Shown here piece after piece: positions 14,141-21,336 of a stretch of DNA of 21,336 nt. The notes below the pieces were generated by a model, which searched no databases, was not told the DNA's origin, and saw only the letters and a program-made list of their open reading frames with translations. Position numbers and translations under genes: made by a program. The stretch's first letter is position 1. Every line of letters begins with the position of its first letter. The DNA is from an uncultured Marmoricola sp. (lineage in GTDB: Bacteria > Actinomycetota > Actinomycetes > Propionibacteriales > Nocardioidaceae). The stretch spans positions 1 to 21,336 of the forward strand of contig CALMMO010000051.1 in the NCBI GenBank assembly GCA_937868455.1, in the 5' to 3' direction.

Positions 14141-16237
14141 GTGCCGTTCGATGACCTTCGCCAACTCGCCAATGAGGTCGGAGTCGCTACCGAGTTTTGG
14201 GATTGGCAAGGCCACCACGTTCACGTAGCAGAGCACACGTTGGTCGACGTACTTCGTGCCCTTGGGCACGACTCCCGCGACCCATCTGCAGCGTTGGCGG
14301 CTCATCGCGATGCGGCATGGTCGCGGATGTTGCCCCCGGTCATGGTCATCAAGCAAGACGATTCCAAAGGCGTGAACGTGCACGTCACGCATGGGTCAGC
14401 GGTTGAGATTTGGGTCGAACTTGAGCACGGCGGCCAGCGCACTGACCTGACCCAACTGCGCAACGACAACCCGCCTCGTCACATCGGCGAGCGACTGGTT
14501 GGCGAGGCGACGTTTGCGCTCCCCTCGGATGTGCCGCTGGGCTATCACACGCTTCGTGTCCGCTCTGATGGCCACGAGGCCGGGATGTCGCTGATCGTGA
14601 CCCCGGCTTGGATCGGCAAGCCTGAGCGCCAGGTGTGGGGGCTCGCGACCCAGCTTTACAGCGTGCGATCGGCCAGTTCGTGGGGGGTGGGCGATCTCGC
14701 GGATCTCACCGATCTCGCGGTGTGGTCAGCGGCCAGCCACGGCGCCGACTACGTCTTGGTCAACCCACTGCATGCGGCGCAACCGGTGGCGCCGCTCGAG
14801 CCATCGCCGTACCTGCCAACCACCCGGATGTTCGCCAACCCGATGTATCTGCGGGTCGAGGAGATATTGGAGTACGTCGACCTCCCCGCTGCTGCGAAAG
14901 CTCGAGTCACCAAACTGCGTGCTCAGGTCAAAGCTGCGCTCGATGGGGCCGATCGCATCGATCGCGATGCTGCCTGGACAGCCAAAAGCGCGGCCCTGTG
15001 GCGGATCTGGCAGGTGCCTCGGCGACAAGGGCGCGAGATTGCTTTCCAGGAGTTCGTGTCCAGAGGTGGACCTGCTTTGCGTCGTTACGCCACCTGGTGC
15101 GCGATCGCACAAGAGCATGGCTCGGATTGGTCGCAGTGGCCTGAGGATCTGCGCGATCCAACGAGTCCGACAGTGGCGCAGTACGCCGAGAGTCGGCGCG
15201 AAGTCGTGGACTTCCACGCCTGGCTCGCATGGCAACTCGATCAGCAATTGGCCTCGGGGCAGTCGGCCGCGCTGCGCGCTGGAATGTCGATCGGGGTCGT
15301 TCATGACCTTGCCGTGGGGGTGAACCGCCACGGCGCCGAGACGTGGAGCATGCCCGAAGTGTTTGCTGAAGGCATTTCGGTGGGGGCGCCCCCTGACGCC
15401 TATAGCCAGATTGGCCAAGACTGGGGGCAGCCACCGTGGCGGCCTGATCAGTTGGCTGCCTTGGAGTACCAACCCTTTCGGGCGCTGGTTTCTCACGTAC
15501 TGCGCAATGCCGGTGGAGTCCGCATCGATCACGTTCTCGGTCTCTTTCGGCTGTGGTGGATTCCTGAAGGATCTTCGGCGACCGAAGGCACCTATGTGCG
15601 TTACGACCACGAGGCCTTGATCGGGGTGCTGGCGCTGGAAGCCCATCGCGCAGATGCCGTGGTCATCGGCGAGGACGTCGGAACGGTGGAGCCATGGATG
15701 CGTGAGTACCTCGCGGGCCGCGGCATCTTGGGCACCTCGATCTTGTTCTTCGAACGTGACTACGCCGGTGATGGCTCGCCGTTGCCACCTGAGCGCTGGC
15801 GCGAGTGGGCAATGGCCTCGGTCACCACCCACGATTTGCCCCCCACATTGGGCTATTTGGCTGGTGACCACGTGAGGCTGCGCAATGAGCTCGGGATGCT
15901 CACTCGTTCGCTCGATGCTGAGTTGGCTGCCGATCTGGCCTCTCGCCAAGACTGGGTGACTCTGTTGGAGTCCCGCGGCTTGGTTCCAGTCGACCCAACT
16001 CCTGAGCAGATCGTCATCGGGTTGCATCGGCTACTAGCCCAGGTGCCGGCACGGATGCTGTGTGTGGCGTTGGTTGATGTGGTGGGAGATCGTCGTACTC
16101 AAAACCAGCCGGGCACGATCGATGAGTACCCCAACTGGCGGGTGCCCCTCTCAGACTCCACTGGCACGCTGCTCACCCTTGAGGACGTTTTTGAGTCAGC
16201 CACAGTGCGCGAGTTTCTGGCCTCGATGGGCAACTAG
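14141..16237 (+). CDS. malQ: 4-alpha-glucanotransferase (amylomaltase, GH77)
   Basis: Transfers glucan segments between maltodextrins, freeing glucose, in cytosolic glycogen or maltodextrin metabolism. The 698-residue protein is of the long bacterial/actinobacterial kind: an N-terminal extra domain (1-155), then the GH77 barrel. Visible motifs are LVNPLHAAQP (206-215), the SPYLPTTRMFANPMY region (222-236) that binds sugar, nucleophile D463 in RIDHVLG, acid/base E511 in VIGEDVGT, and D565 in THDLPPTLGYL. The GTG at 14141 is chosen because PFDDLRQLANEVG is the usual N-terminus. The reading frame stays open upstream to 14069, but that part lies in the repeat. No clear RBS is seen. It follows the kinase-regulator pair on the same strand; a regulatory link is only a guess. 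Confidence 0.93.
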   Translation: MPFDDLRQLANEVGVATEFWDWQGHHVHVAEHTLVDVLRALGHDSRDPSAALAAHRDAAWSRMLPPVMVIKQDDSKGVNVHVTHGSAVEIWVELEHGGQRTDLTQLRNDNPPRHIGERLVGEATFALPSDVPLGYHTLRVRSDGHEAGMSLIVTPAWIGKPERQVWGLATQLYSVRSASSWGVGDLADLTDLAVWSAASHGADYVLVNPLHAAQPVAPLEPSPYLPTTRMFANPMYLRVEEILEYVDLPAAAKARVTKLRAQVKAALDGADRIDRDAAWTAKSAALWRIWQVPRRQGREIAFQEFVSRGGPALRRYATWCAIAQEHGSDWSQWPEDLRDPTSPTVAQYAESRREVVDFHAWLAWQLDQQLASGQSAALRAGMSIGVVHDLAVGVNRHGAETWSMPEVFAEGISVGAPPDAYSQIGQDWGQPPWRPDQLAALEYQPFRALVSHVLRNAGGVRIDHVLGLFRLWWIPEGSSATEGTYVRYDHEALIGVLALEAHRADAVVIGEDVGTVEPWMREYLAGRGILGTSILFFERDYAGDGSPLPPERWREWAMASVTTHDLPPTLGYLAGDHVRLRNELGMLTRSLDAELAADLASRQDWVTLLESRGLVPVDPTPEQIVIGLHRLLAQVPARMLCVALVDVVGDRRTQNQPGTIDEYPNWRVPLSDSTGTLLTLEDVFESATVREFLASMGN

Positions 16238-16293
16238 AGGCGCCCACTTCACCCAACCGTTTGTCACTTAACCTGGGATTCCTGCAGCGCGCG

Positions 16294-17145
16294 TTAGCGC
16301 ACCTTCTCGGCACTGAACTGCAGCCTTGGGTGGGCGAACCACTCTTGTGCGGCGATGAGTTGAAGTTCGCGGCGACCTGAGTCGAGGGTCAGTTGAAGCA
16401 GGTCGTACACGCTGGACACAGTGCGCTCGAGTGAGACCTGGAGGTCGTTGGTTTCGAGCAGGTGGGCGGTGAAGAGCGCTGCGGTGACGTCACCGGAGCC
16501 ATTGGCCTTCATGGGCAGGTGTGGAGTTTGCACCAGCCAGGCTTCCTCACCGCGGGCGGCGACCATTTCTAGGGTGTGGGGAGCTGCGTCGGGGCGTTGC
16601 ACCGAGGTCACCAAGATGGTGGACGGGCCCATAGCGCGAGCCGCGTCAACCGACTCCAGGGTCTCCTCCAGCGTGTGCGGCGAGGTGTCGGTGAGGTAGC
16701 CGAGTTCAAACTGGTTGGGGGTGATCAAGTCAGCGTGGGGCACGACTCGGTCGCGCAACAACACTGGGATTGCCGGGTGGACAAAGCACCCCGACTTCGC
16801 GTTGCCCATGACCGGATCGCAGGCGTAGATCGCTGAAGGATTGGCTGCCTTCACTCGTGCGACAGTGTCAATGATGACTTCGCCGATGTCCTGGCTGCCT
16901 TGATATCCAGACAGCACGGCTTTGACCTCTTCAAAGGCGCCACGTTCTTCGACACCTTGAATCACTTCGGCCACGTCGCTGGCCGCCATTACGGGGCCGC
17001 GCCACTGGCCGTAGCCGGTGTGATTGGAGAAGTTGACCGTATAGACGGGCCAGACTTCATGGCCAAGTCGCTGGAGTGGAAACACGGCAGCGGAGTTGCC
17101 GACGTGCCCATAGGCGACCGCTGACTGAATCGACAAGATGCTCAC
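16294..17145 (-). CDS. pdxY: Pyridoxal kinase
   Basis: Phosphorylates pyridoxal (vitamin B6 salvage) with ATP, in the cytosol. The 283-residue protein is normal length for PdxY. It begins MSILSIQSAVAYGHVGN (substrate-binding region, S8 to N17), has GYQGS (80-84), the DPVMGN motif (110-115), TPNQFE (142-147) and the ATP/anion-hole motif NGSGDVTAALF (215-225), in which D219 is the catalytic base. The GTG at 17145 is chosen because the family N-terminus begins there; the frame is open to 17952 upstream but that part lies antisense to the GMC gene. A -10-like TACCAT lies 8 nt before the start. It is divergent from the GMC gene and convergent with malQ, 56 bp apart. Confidence 0.94.
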   Translation of the reverse strand: MSILSIQSAVAYGHVGNSAAVFPLQRLGHEVWPVYTVNFSNHTGYGQWRGPVMAASDVAEVIQGVEERGAFEEVKAVLSGYQGSQDIGEVIIDTVARVKAANPSAIYACDPVMGNAKSGCFVHPAIPVLLRDRVVPHADLITPNQFELGYLTDTSPHTLEETLESVDAARAMGPSTILVTSVQRPDAAPHTLEMVAARGEEAWLVQTPHLPMKANGSGDVTAALFTAHLLETNDLQVSLERTVSSVYDLLQLTLDSGRRELQLIAAQEWFAHPRLQFSAEKVR

Positions 17146-17153
17146 GAGCGCCG

Positions 17154-17159
17154 ATGGTA
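17154..17159 (-). promoter_or_regulatory. -10 box TACCAT, possible leaderless start of pdxY
   Basis: TACCAT on the minus strand, 8 nt before GTG 17145, with no Shine-Dalgarno sequence. The spacing is one base longer than ideal. Confidence 0.3.
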
Positions 17160-17201
17160 GCGGTCTTGAAACAACAAGCGGCGGGGTCTGTGCCCCGAAA
17201 C

Positions 17202-17215
17202 TAGAACGCGTTACA
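17202..17215 (+). promoter_or_regulatory. KstR-like operator candidate upstream of the GMC/ALDH operon
   Basis: TAGAACGCGTTACA fits the published KstR-type core pattern T-nn-AAC-nn-GTT-nn-A at every fixed position. It lies 62 bp before the GMC start in the pdxY/GMC divergent region. KstR is a TetR-family repressor of sterol degradation genes in actinobacteria. One site alone does not prove regulation, and short matches occur by chance. Confidence 0.35.
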
Positions 17216-17277
17216 GTTGCGGGCGACTGCCCCTTTGGGTACGTCGCGCACCCTAAGCCGCATTCTTGGAGGTCCCG

Positions 17278-18894
17278 ATGGCGAACACGGTCTCGAACAA
17301 CGAAGCAGATTACGTAGTGGTGGGTGCCGGTTCCGCCGGTTGCGCCGTCGCAGCACGATTGGCCGATAGCGGTGCCAGCGTGATCCTTCTCGAGGCAGGT
17401 GGCCCCGATAAGTCGATGATGTTCTCCAGGCCCGGCATGATCACCATGATTCACGCTGAGCCGTCGCTGAAGGCTAAGTTCGACTGGGGTTTCTACAACG
17501 CGCCGCAACCCAACCTGCTTGGCCGCAAGATCCCGGCCACCCGAGGTCGGGTGATGGGTGGTTCCAGCACCGTCAACGGGATGATCTTCGTGCGCGGCAA
17601 CAAGGGCAACTTTGATTCCTGGGCTGCCGAGGGCAATGAAGGTTGGGGATACGACGACGTACTTCCCTACTTCAAGAAGCTCGAAGACTGGGAAGGTGGC
17701 GCCTCTGACATTCGTGGTGCCGGCGGTCCCGTCAAGGTCATCGAAAACCACGACATCACCGACGCGGCACAGATGTTCGCCGATGCAGGCACCCGCGCAC
17801 TGGGCGTTCCGATGTGTGAGGACTACAACGGTGCCGACCAGCACGGCATGCACATCATCCAAGAAAACACGTTCCGCAGTCGGCGTTACTCCAGTTCCTA
17901 CGCCTACCTCTCGACCCCCCGCTCCAACCTCGAGGTGCAACAAGGTGTGCACGTCAACAAGGTGATCGTCAAAGACGGTCGGGCCACCGGTGTAGAGGTG
18001 AAAGACGCCTCAGGGACTCGGGTCGTACACGCAGGCAAAGAGGTCATCGTTTCGGCGGGGGCGTTCTCATCGCCGCACCTGTTGATGCTTTCGGGTATCG
18101 GTCACTCGGCTCACCTGGCCGAGCACGGCATTGATGTGGTGGCCGACTTGCCAGTGGGCGACAACATGCACGACCACCTGTTCATGCCGTTGACATTCCA
18201 CGTCAACAACTCGCCTCACAAGTCCAACGCCTTCTACTTCGGTAAAGGCATCTTGATGGACAAGCTCAAGCCAGGCCGCACCTTCATGGCGCACTCGGTG
18301 TTTGAGTCCGGCGCTTTCTTGAAGACTTCGCTGGCTCAAAGCGATGTTCCTGACATGCAGCTGCTGGGTCTTCCGTGGTCCTACCCGCCGTTCCAGGACG
18401 AACCCAAGCGGATGAAGGTTGACCCCCGTCCGGCCTGGTCGGCCTTCTCCACGCTGCTCCAACCGCGTTCGCGCGGCACTGTGCGTCTGGCGAGTGCGGA
18501 CCCGTTGACCGGTCCGGTGCTCGACCCGGGCTACCTCACGGAGCCTGATGACCTCAAGGTCCTGATTGAGGGCGTCGAGATGATCCGAGCGATTATGAAC
18601 GACTCCAGCATCGCCGGTCAGGTGCGTGGTGAGTTGGAGCCTGGTCCGAGCTACACAGGGGAGGACTTGGCCCACGAGGTGCGTCGTCGGGTGACCACCG
18701 TTTACCACCCGGTCGGTTCGTGCCGAATGGGTGTCGACGAGCGTGCTGTGGTCTCTCCAGACCTTCGAGTGCGGGGCATCGAGGGGCTTCGCGTGGCCGA
18801 CGCCTCGATCATGCCGTCGATCATTTCGGGTAACACGAATGCCCCTTCGATCATGATCGGCGAAAAAGCCGCCGACTTGATCTTGGGGGCCTGA
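17278..18894 (+). CDS. GMC-family FAD oxidoreductase (alcohol or choline dehydrogenase-like)
   Basis: Oxidises an alcohol to an aldehyde with FAD. The 538-residue protein starts with the FAD Rossmann motif GAGSAG (16-21) and E39 at the end of the second strand. GMC signature 1 is TRGRVMGGSSTVNG (88-101), signature 2 is GAFSSPHLLMLSG (about 263-275). The catalytic His is H477 in YHPVGSCRMG, and the second catalytic position is in GNTNAPS near 519-523. ATG 17278 has GGAGGT 5 nt upstream; earlier starts are not needed. It overlaps the ALDH gene by one base (TGATG), so the pair is an operon and the ALDH probably takes the aldehyde product. Choline, long-chain alcohol, polyether alcohol and sterol side-chain alcohols are all possible substrates. 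Confidence 0.92.
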   Translation: MANTVSNNEADYVVVGAGSAGCAVAARLADSGASVILLEAGGPDKSMMFSRPGMITMIHAEPSLKAKFDWGFYNAPQPNLLGRKIPATRGRVMGGSSTVNGMIFVRGNKGNFDSWAAEGNEGWGYDDVLPYFKKLEDWEGGASDIRGAGGPVKVIENHDITDAAQMFADAGTRALGVPMCEDYNGADQHGMHIIQENTFRSRRYSSSYAYLSTPRSNLEVQQGVHVNKVIVKDGRATGVEVKDASGTRVVHAGKEVIVSAGAFSSPHLLMLSGIGHSAHLAEHGIDVVADLPVGDNMHDHLFMPLTFHVNNSPHKSNAFYFGKGILMDKLKPGRTFMAHSVFESGAFLKTSLAQSDVPDMQLLGLPWSYPPFQDEPKRMKVDPRPAWSAFSTLLQPRSRGTVRLASADPLTGPVLDPGYLTEPDDLKVLIEGVEMIRAIMNDSSIAGQVRGELEPGPSYTGEDLAHEVRRRVTTVYHPVGSCRMGVDERAVVSPDLRVRGIEGLRVADASIMPSIISGNTNAPSIMIGEKAADLILGA

Positions 18895-20444
18895 TGATCC
18901 CCGAATCGATCACTCCTCGACTGCTGGGCAAACTGGTCAAGCAGGTCGCTGGCACTGCGAAGAAGTCCTATCCACTCACCGAGGTTTACACCGGCGATCT
19001 GATTGTCGAGTTGCCGCAGTCAACTCCGGCTGACATCGAAGGCGCCTTTGCGACTGCACGCAAGGCCCAACGGGAGTGGGCCAAAACGTCGGTGAAGGAC
19101 CGGATGGCGATCTTTGCCAAGTTCCACGACTTGTTGATGACGAACGTCGAGACCACAACGGACTTGATTCAGGCTGAGTCTGGCAAGGCCCGGCAGATGG
19201 CCTTTGAAGAGACCTGCGATGTGCCGTACGTCGTCTCGCACTACATCAAGCACGGTCCCAAACTTCTTGCACCCACTAAGCGCGGTGGTCCGGTGCCGAT
19301 CTTGTCCACTTCCACTGAGGTGCGGATCCCCAAGGGTGTTATCGGCATCATCGCGCCGTGGAACTTCCCCTTCGCGACCGGCATTTCCGACATGATCCCG
19401 GCCCTGATGGCCGGCAATGGCGTCGTACTGAAGCCTGACAATAAAACAGCGCTCAGTCCGCTGTATGGCATCAGGTTGCTGCACAAAGCCGGCTTGCCCG
19501 ACGGGTTGGTTCAGGTCGTGTGCGGTGAGGGGCCCGACATTGGCCCAACGTTGATCGATAACGCCAACTACGTCATGTTCACCGGTTCCACGGCAACGGG
19601 TCGTGTGGTTGGCGAACGAGCCGGACGCAATCTGATCGGCTGTTGTCTCGAACTGGGCGGCAAGAACCCGATGATCGTGCTCCCAGATGCCAACCTCGAA
19701 GAGACTGTTAAGGGTGCGCTATTTGGCTGCTACGGCAACACCGGCCAGATCTGCATGCACATCGAGCGGCTCTACGTGCACGACTCGATGTACGACGCCT
19801 TCAAGTCCAAGTTCGTCGAGGCGACCAAGAACCTCGATATCGCCGCTCGTTATGACTTCACCCCCGATGTGGGGTCGCTGATCTCACCCGAGCACCTGCA
19901 GCGCGTGGCCTCGCACGTCGATGACGCGGTGGCCAAGGGTGCGACCGTGTTGGTGGGTGGCAAGGCACGCCCTGACATTGGCCCGGCCTTCTTTGAGCCC
20001 ACAGTTTTGGAAGGCGTCACACCCGACATGCTGGCTGGGAGTTGTGAAACCTTTGGCCCAGTTGTGGCGCTGCACCGCTACGCCTCGATCGACCAGGTTG
20101 TGGCTTTGGCCAACGACACCGACTACGGCCTGAACGCCTCGGTCTGGGGCACAGACTTGAAGGCAGCCGAGCAAGTTGCGTTGCGCATCGAGTCGGGCAA
20201 CGTGAACATCAACGACACCATCGGCACGGCTTACGCCTCCAAGGGCACGCCATCAGGTGGGGTAAAGCAGTCCGGTGTGGGTGCGCGGCATGGCGACAAC
20301 GGCTTGTTGAAGTACACCGACGTACAAAACATTGGCGTGCTCAAGAAGCAGGTGATGGGTCCCAAGGAGGGTCAGTCCTACGCGGAGTACGCCGTCCAGA
20401 CCGTCAAGGGCTTGCGGATGATGCGCAAGTTTGGGATCCGCTAA
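18894..20444 (+). CDS. NAD(P)-dependent aldehyde dehydrogenase, GabD2-like
   Basis: Oxidises an aldehyde to a carboxylate. The 516-residue protein matches, from memory, the mycobacterial GabD2 (succinate semialdehyde dehydrogenase) type over its length, for example SWGDxx-free N-terminal VYTG (31-34), LIQAESGKAR (91-100), PKGVIGIIAPWNFP (146-159), LVAGN-type LMAGNGVVLKPD (171-182), FTGSTATGR (229-237), LELGGKNPM (252-260) and the catalytic Cys C287 in GQICMHIERLYV. N157, K180 and E253 are the expected catalytic and cofactor residues. The ATG at 18894 overlaps the GMC stop. Its own stop overlaps the stop of the convergent dioxygenase. Because the partner is a GMC oxidase, the physiological substrate is more likely that enzyme's aldehyde than succinate semialdehyde, so no symbol is given. 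Confidence 0.92.
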   Translation: MIPESITPRLLGKLVKQVAGTAKKSYPLTEVYTGDLIVELPQSTPADIEGAFATARKAQREWAKTSVKDRMAIFAKFHDLLMTNVETTTDLIQAESGKARQMAFEETCDVPYVVSHYIKHGPKLLAPTKRGGPVPILSTSTEVRIPKGVIGIIAPWNFPFATGISDMIPALMAGNGVVLKPDNKTALSPLYGIRLLHKAGLPDGLVQVVCGEGPDIGPTLIDNANYVMFTGSTATGRVVGERAGRNLIGCCLELGGKNPMIVLPDANLEETVKGALFGCYGNTGQICMHIERLYVHDSMYDAFKSKFVEATKNLDIAARYDFTPDVGSLISPEHLQRVASHVDDAVAKGATVLVGGKARPDIGPAFFEPTVLEGVTPDMLAGSCETFGPVVALHRYASIDQVVALANDTDYGLNASVWGTDLKAAEQVALRIESGNVNINDTIGTAYASKGTPSGGVKQSGVGARHGDNGLLKYTDVQNIGVLKKQVMGPKEGQSYAEYAVQTVKGLRMMRKFGIR

Positions 20445-21214
20445 GCCACCATCAAACTGCGCTTTGACAGGCCCATCCAGAAGCCTTCAAAGAGTTGCTC
20501 GGCAGGAGCAGCAGGGTCATGCGCGGCGCCTAACGTGACGAACAGTGGCGTGAAGTGCTCAACGGTGGGGTGGGCATAGGGCATGCCTGGGGCGAGGTCG
20601 CGGTATGCCGCCAAGGTGTCGATGTCGCCCTTGGCGAGTGCCTCACTGGCCCACTGGTCAAAGTCTTTGGACCAACCGGGTGCAGCGGCGTCGATGCGCC
20701 ACTCTTTGAGGTAGGGCAATCCGTGAGTCAAGAAGCCCGAACCGATGATGAGCACGCCCTCGTCTCGCAAGGCCGCTAGGCGACGTCCCAACTGCATCAA
20801 GGTGCCTGGGTCATGGGTAGGCAGTGACATCTGGAGCACCGGAATGTCTGCGTCTGGGTACATGATCTTCAGCGGCACCCATGCGCCGTGGTCAAGGCCG
20901 CGACTGGGGTGTTGGTGCACGGTCTGGTCACTGAGCATGGCGCTCACGCGAGTGGCGAGTTCGGTCGCCGCAGGAGTTGAGTACGTCATTTCGTAGTACC
21001 GCTGCGCGAACCCTCCGAAGTCGTAGACCAGTCCGACTCCGGGCCCGCTGGCCGAAAGGGAGATGGGGGCGGCCTCCCAGTGGGCGCTGACGATCAAAAT
21101 CGCAGTGGGCTTCGCCATCGACGCGGCGAGACCGCGCAGTTGTTGAGACCAGATCGGGTCATCAAGAAGGGGAGGAGCGCCGTGGCCGATGTAGAGCGCA
21201 GGTGTGCGTGACAT
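20441..21214 (-). CDS. Class III extradiol dioxygenase-like protein (LigB/DODA, YgiD type)
   Basis: Family members are metal-dependent ring-opening dioxygenases; YgiD-type proteins act on DOPA in vitro. The 257-residue protein has all metal-ligand histidines: H11 (IGHGAPP), H45 (VSAHWE), H164 (GFLTHGLP) and H220 (HPTVEHFTPLF), plus H109 (RGLDHGAW), a usual active-site residue, and H215. No signal peptide is seen. The start is ATG 21214: TYPE start SRTPALYIGHGAP, and a -10 box TATATT lies 6 nt upstream, so the message is likely leaderless; an earlier GTG at 21247 would lie upstream of that box. Its stop TAG (20443-20441) overlaps the ALDH stop TAA. It is convergent with the GMC/ALDH operon. 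The natural substrate is unknown. Confidence 0.9.
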   Translation of the reverse strand: MSRTPALYIGHGAPPLLDDPIWSQQLRGLAASMAKPTAILIVSAHWEAAPISLSASGPGVGLVYDFGGFAQRYYEMTYSTPAATELATRVSAMLSDQTVHQHPSRGLDHGAWVPLKIMYPDADIPVLQMSLPTHDPGTLMQLGRRLAALRDEGVLIIGSGFLTHGLPYLKEWRIDAAAPGWSKDFDQWASEALAKGDIDTLAAYRDLAPGMPYAHPTVEHFTPLFVTLGAAHDPAAPAEQLFEGFWMGLSKRSLMVA

Positions 21215-21220
21215 ATCACC

Positions 21221-21226
21221 AATATA
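21221..21226 (-). promoter_or_regulatory. -10 box TATATT, leaderless start of the dioxygenase gene
   Basis: TATATT on the minus strand, 6 nt before ATG 21214. It is the best -10 match of those seen here. It lies right after the ung stop codon (21234-21232). Confidence 0.5.
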
Positions 21227-21231
21227 CCCGA

Positions 21232-21336
21232 TCAGGGCAAGGACCATTCGATGGGAGATCCGCCCAAGGACTCCAGCATCGCGTTGACCCGTGAGAAGGG
21301 TCTAGATCCAAAGAATCCGCGGTGGGCTGACAAAGG
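21232..21336 (-). CDS. ung: Uracil-DNA glycosylase, C-terminal end (5' part outside window)
   Basis: The last 34 codons of a family 1 uracil-DNA glycosylase, which removes uracil from DNA. The fragment begins [10 protein letters not shown], the end of the conserved [13 protein letters not shown] motif that contacts DNA, followed by SRPFSRVN and an end in PIEWSLP, typical for the C-terminus. The Cys usual after RGFFG is Ser here. The stop TGA lies at 21234-21232, 17 nt before the dioxygenase start and directly before its -10 box, so the dioxygenase is likely transcribed from its own promoter. The reading is limited by the short fragment. Confidence 0.8.
   Translation of the reverse strand, partial: PLSAHRGFFGSRPFSRVNAMLESLGGSPIEWSLP

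Noticed and set aside
16294..17952. 552-codon open frame as one protein
   Set aside because: The part upstream of GTG 17145 is antisense to the GMC gene and has no PdxY similarity; the pyridoxal kinase N-terminus begins at 17145.
1..21336. CRISPR array, prophage or defence island
   Set aside because: No spaced short direct repeats and no Cas, phage, toxin-antitoxin or restriction genes were seen; gene content is metabolic and housekeeping.

Overview
The window (about 21.3 kb, moderately GC-rich by eye) looks like a chromosomal segment of an actinobacterium (Actinomycetota). The evidence is protein family types and gene content: actinobacterial-type CysS next to an SpoU-type rRNA methyltransferase, a GabD2-like aldehyde dehydrogenase, GTG starts and SD-less genes whose -10 box sits 6-8 nt before the start codon. 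I cannot place it below phylum or class. No phage, transposase, plasmid or CRISPR gene is visible.

Layout. 1-1168 (minus): the 5' part of ispF (cut by the window edge) preceded by an exported cell-wall amidase. 1204-3497 (plus): a membrane-anchored sulfite-oxidase-type molybdoenzyme and an SDR protein that lacks the usual catalytic Tyr. 4267-3494 (minus): an SGNH hydrolase. 4351-6681 (plus): cysS and an rlmB-type gene with no gap. 6787-10222 (plus): three paralogous small secreted proteins of an unrecognised family; an acyl-CoA dehydrogenase separates copy 1 from the tandem copies 2 and 3. 10397-12064: an exported sulfatase. 12141-12213: tRNA-Thr(UGU). 12292-14036: a DesK/NarL-type histidine kinase and response regulator. 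14141-16237: malQ. 17145-16294 (minus): pdxY. 17278-20444 (plus): a GMC oxidoreductase/aldehyde dehydrogenase operon. 21214-20441 (minus): a LigB/DODA-type dioxygenase. 21336-21232 (minus): the C-terminal end of ung, cut by the window edge.

How the genes work together. The ispF, cysS, rlmB, tRNA, pdxY, malQ and ung genes are housekeeping. The GMC-ALDH pair suggests an alcohol to aldehyde to acid route and has a KstR-like AAC-nn-GTT operator candidate upstream. The amidase, the molybdoenzyme, the three small paralogs and the sulfatase are predicted to act outside the cytoplasm.

Most unusual points: (i) the third small-protein paralog has ATA exactly where its siblings have ATG, with the RBS and signal peptide intact; (ii) a 76-bp two-hairpin repeat occurs twice, after unrelated genes, with compensatory changes in one stem; (iii) two abutting long palindromes (22-bp arms and a 26-bp perfect palindrome) lie just before the acyl-CoA dehydrogenase; (iv) the block upstream of paralogs 2 and 3 was duplicated with the genes; (v) the SDR has Ser in place of the catalytic Tyr.
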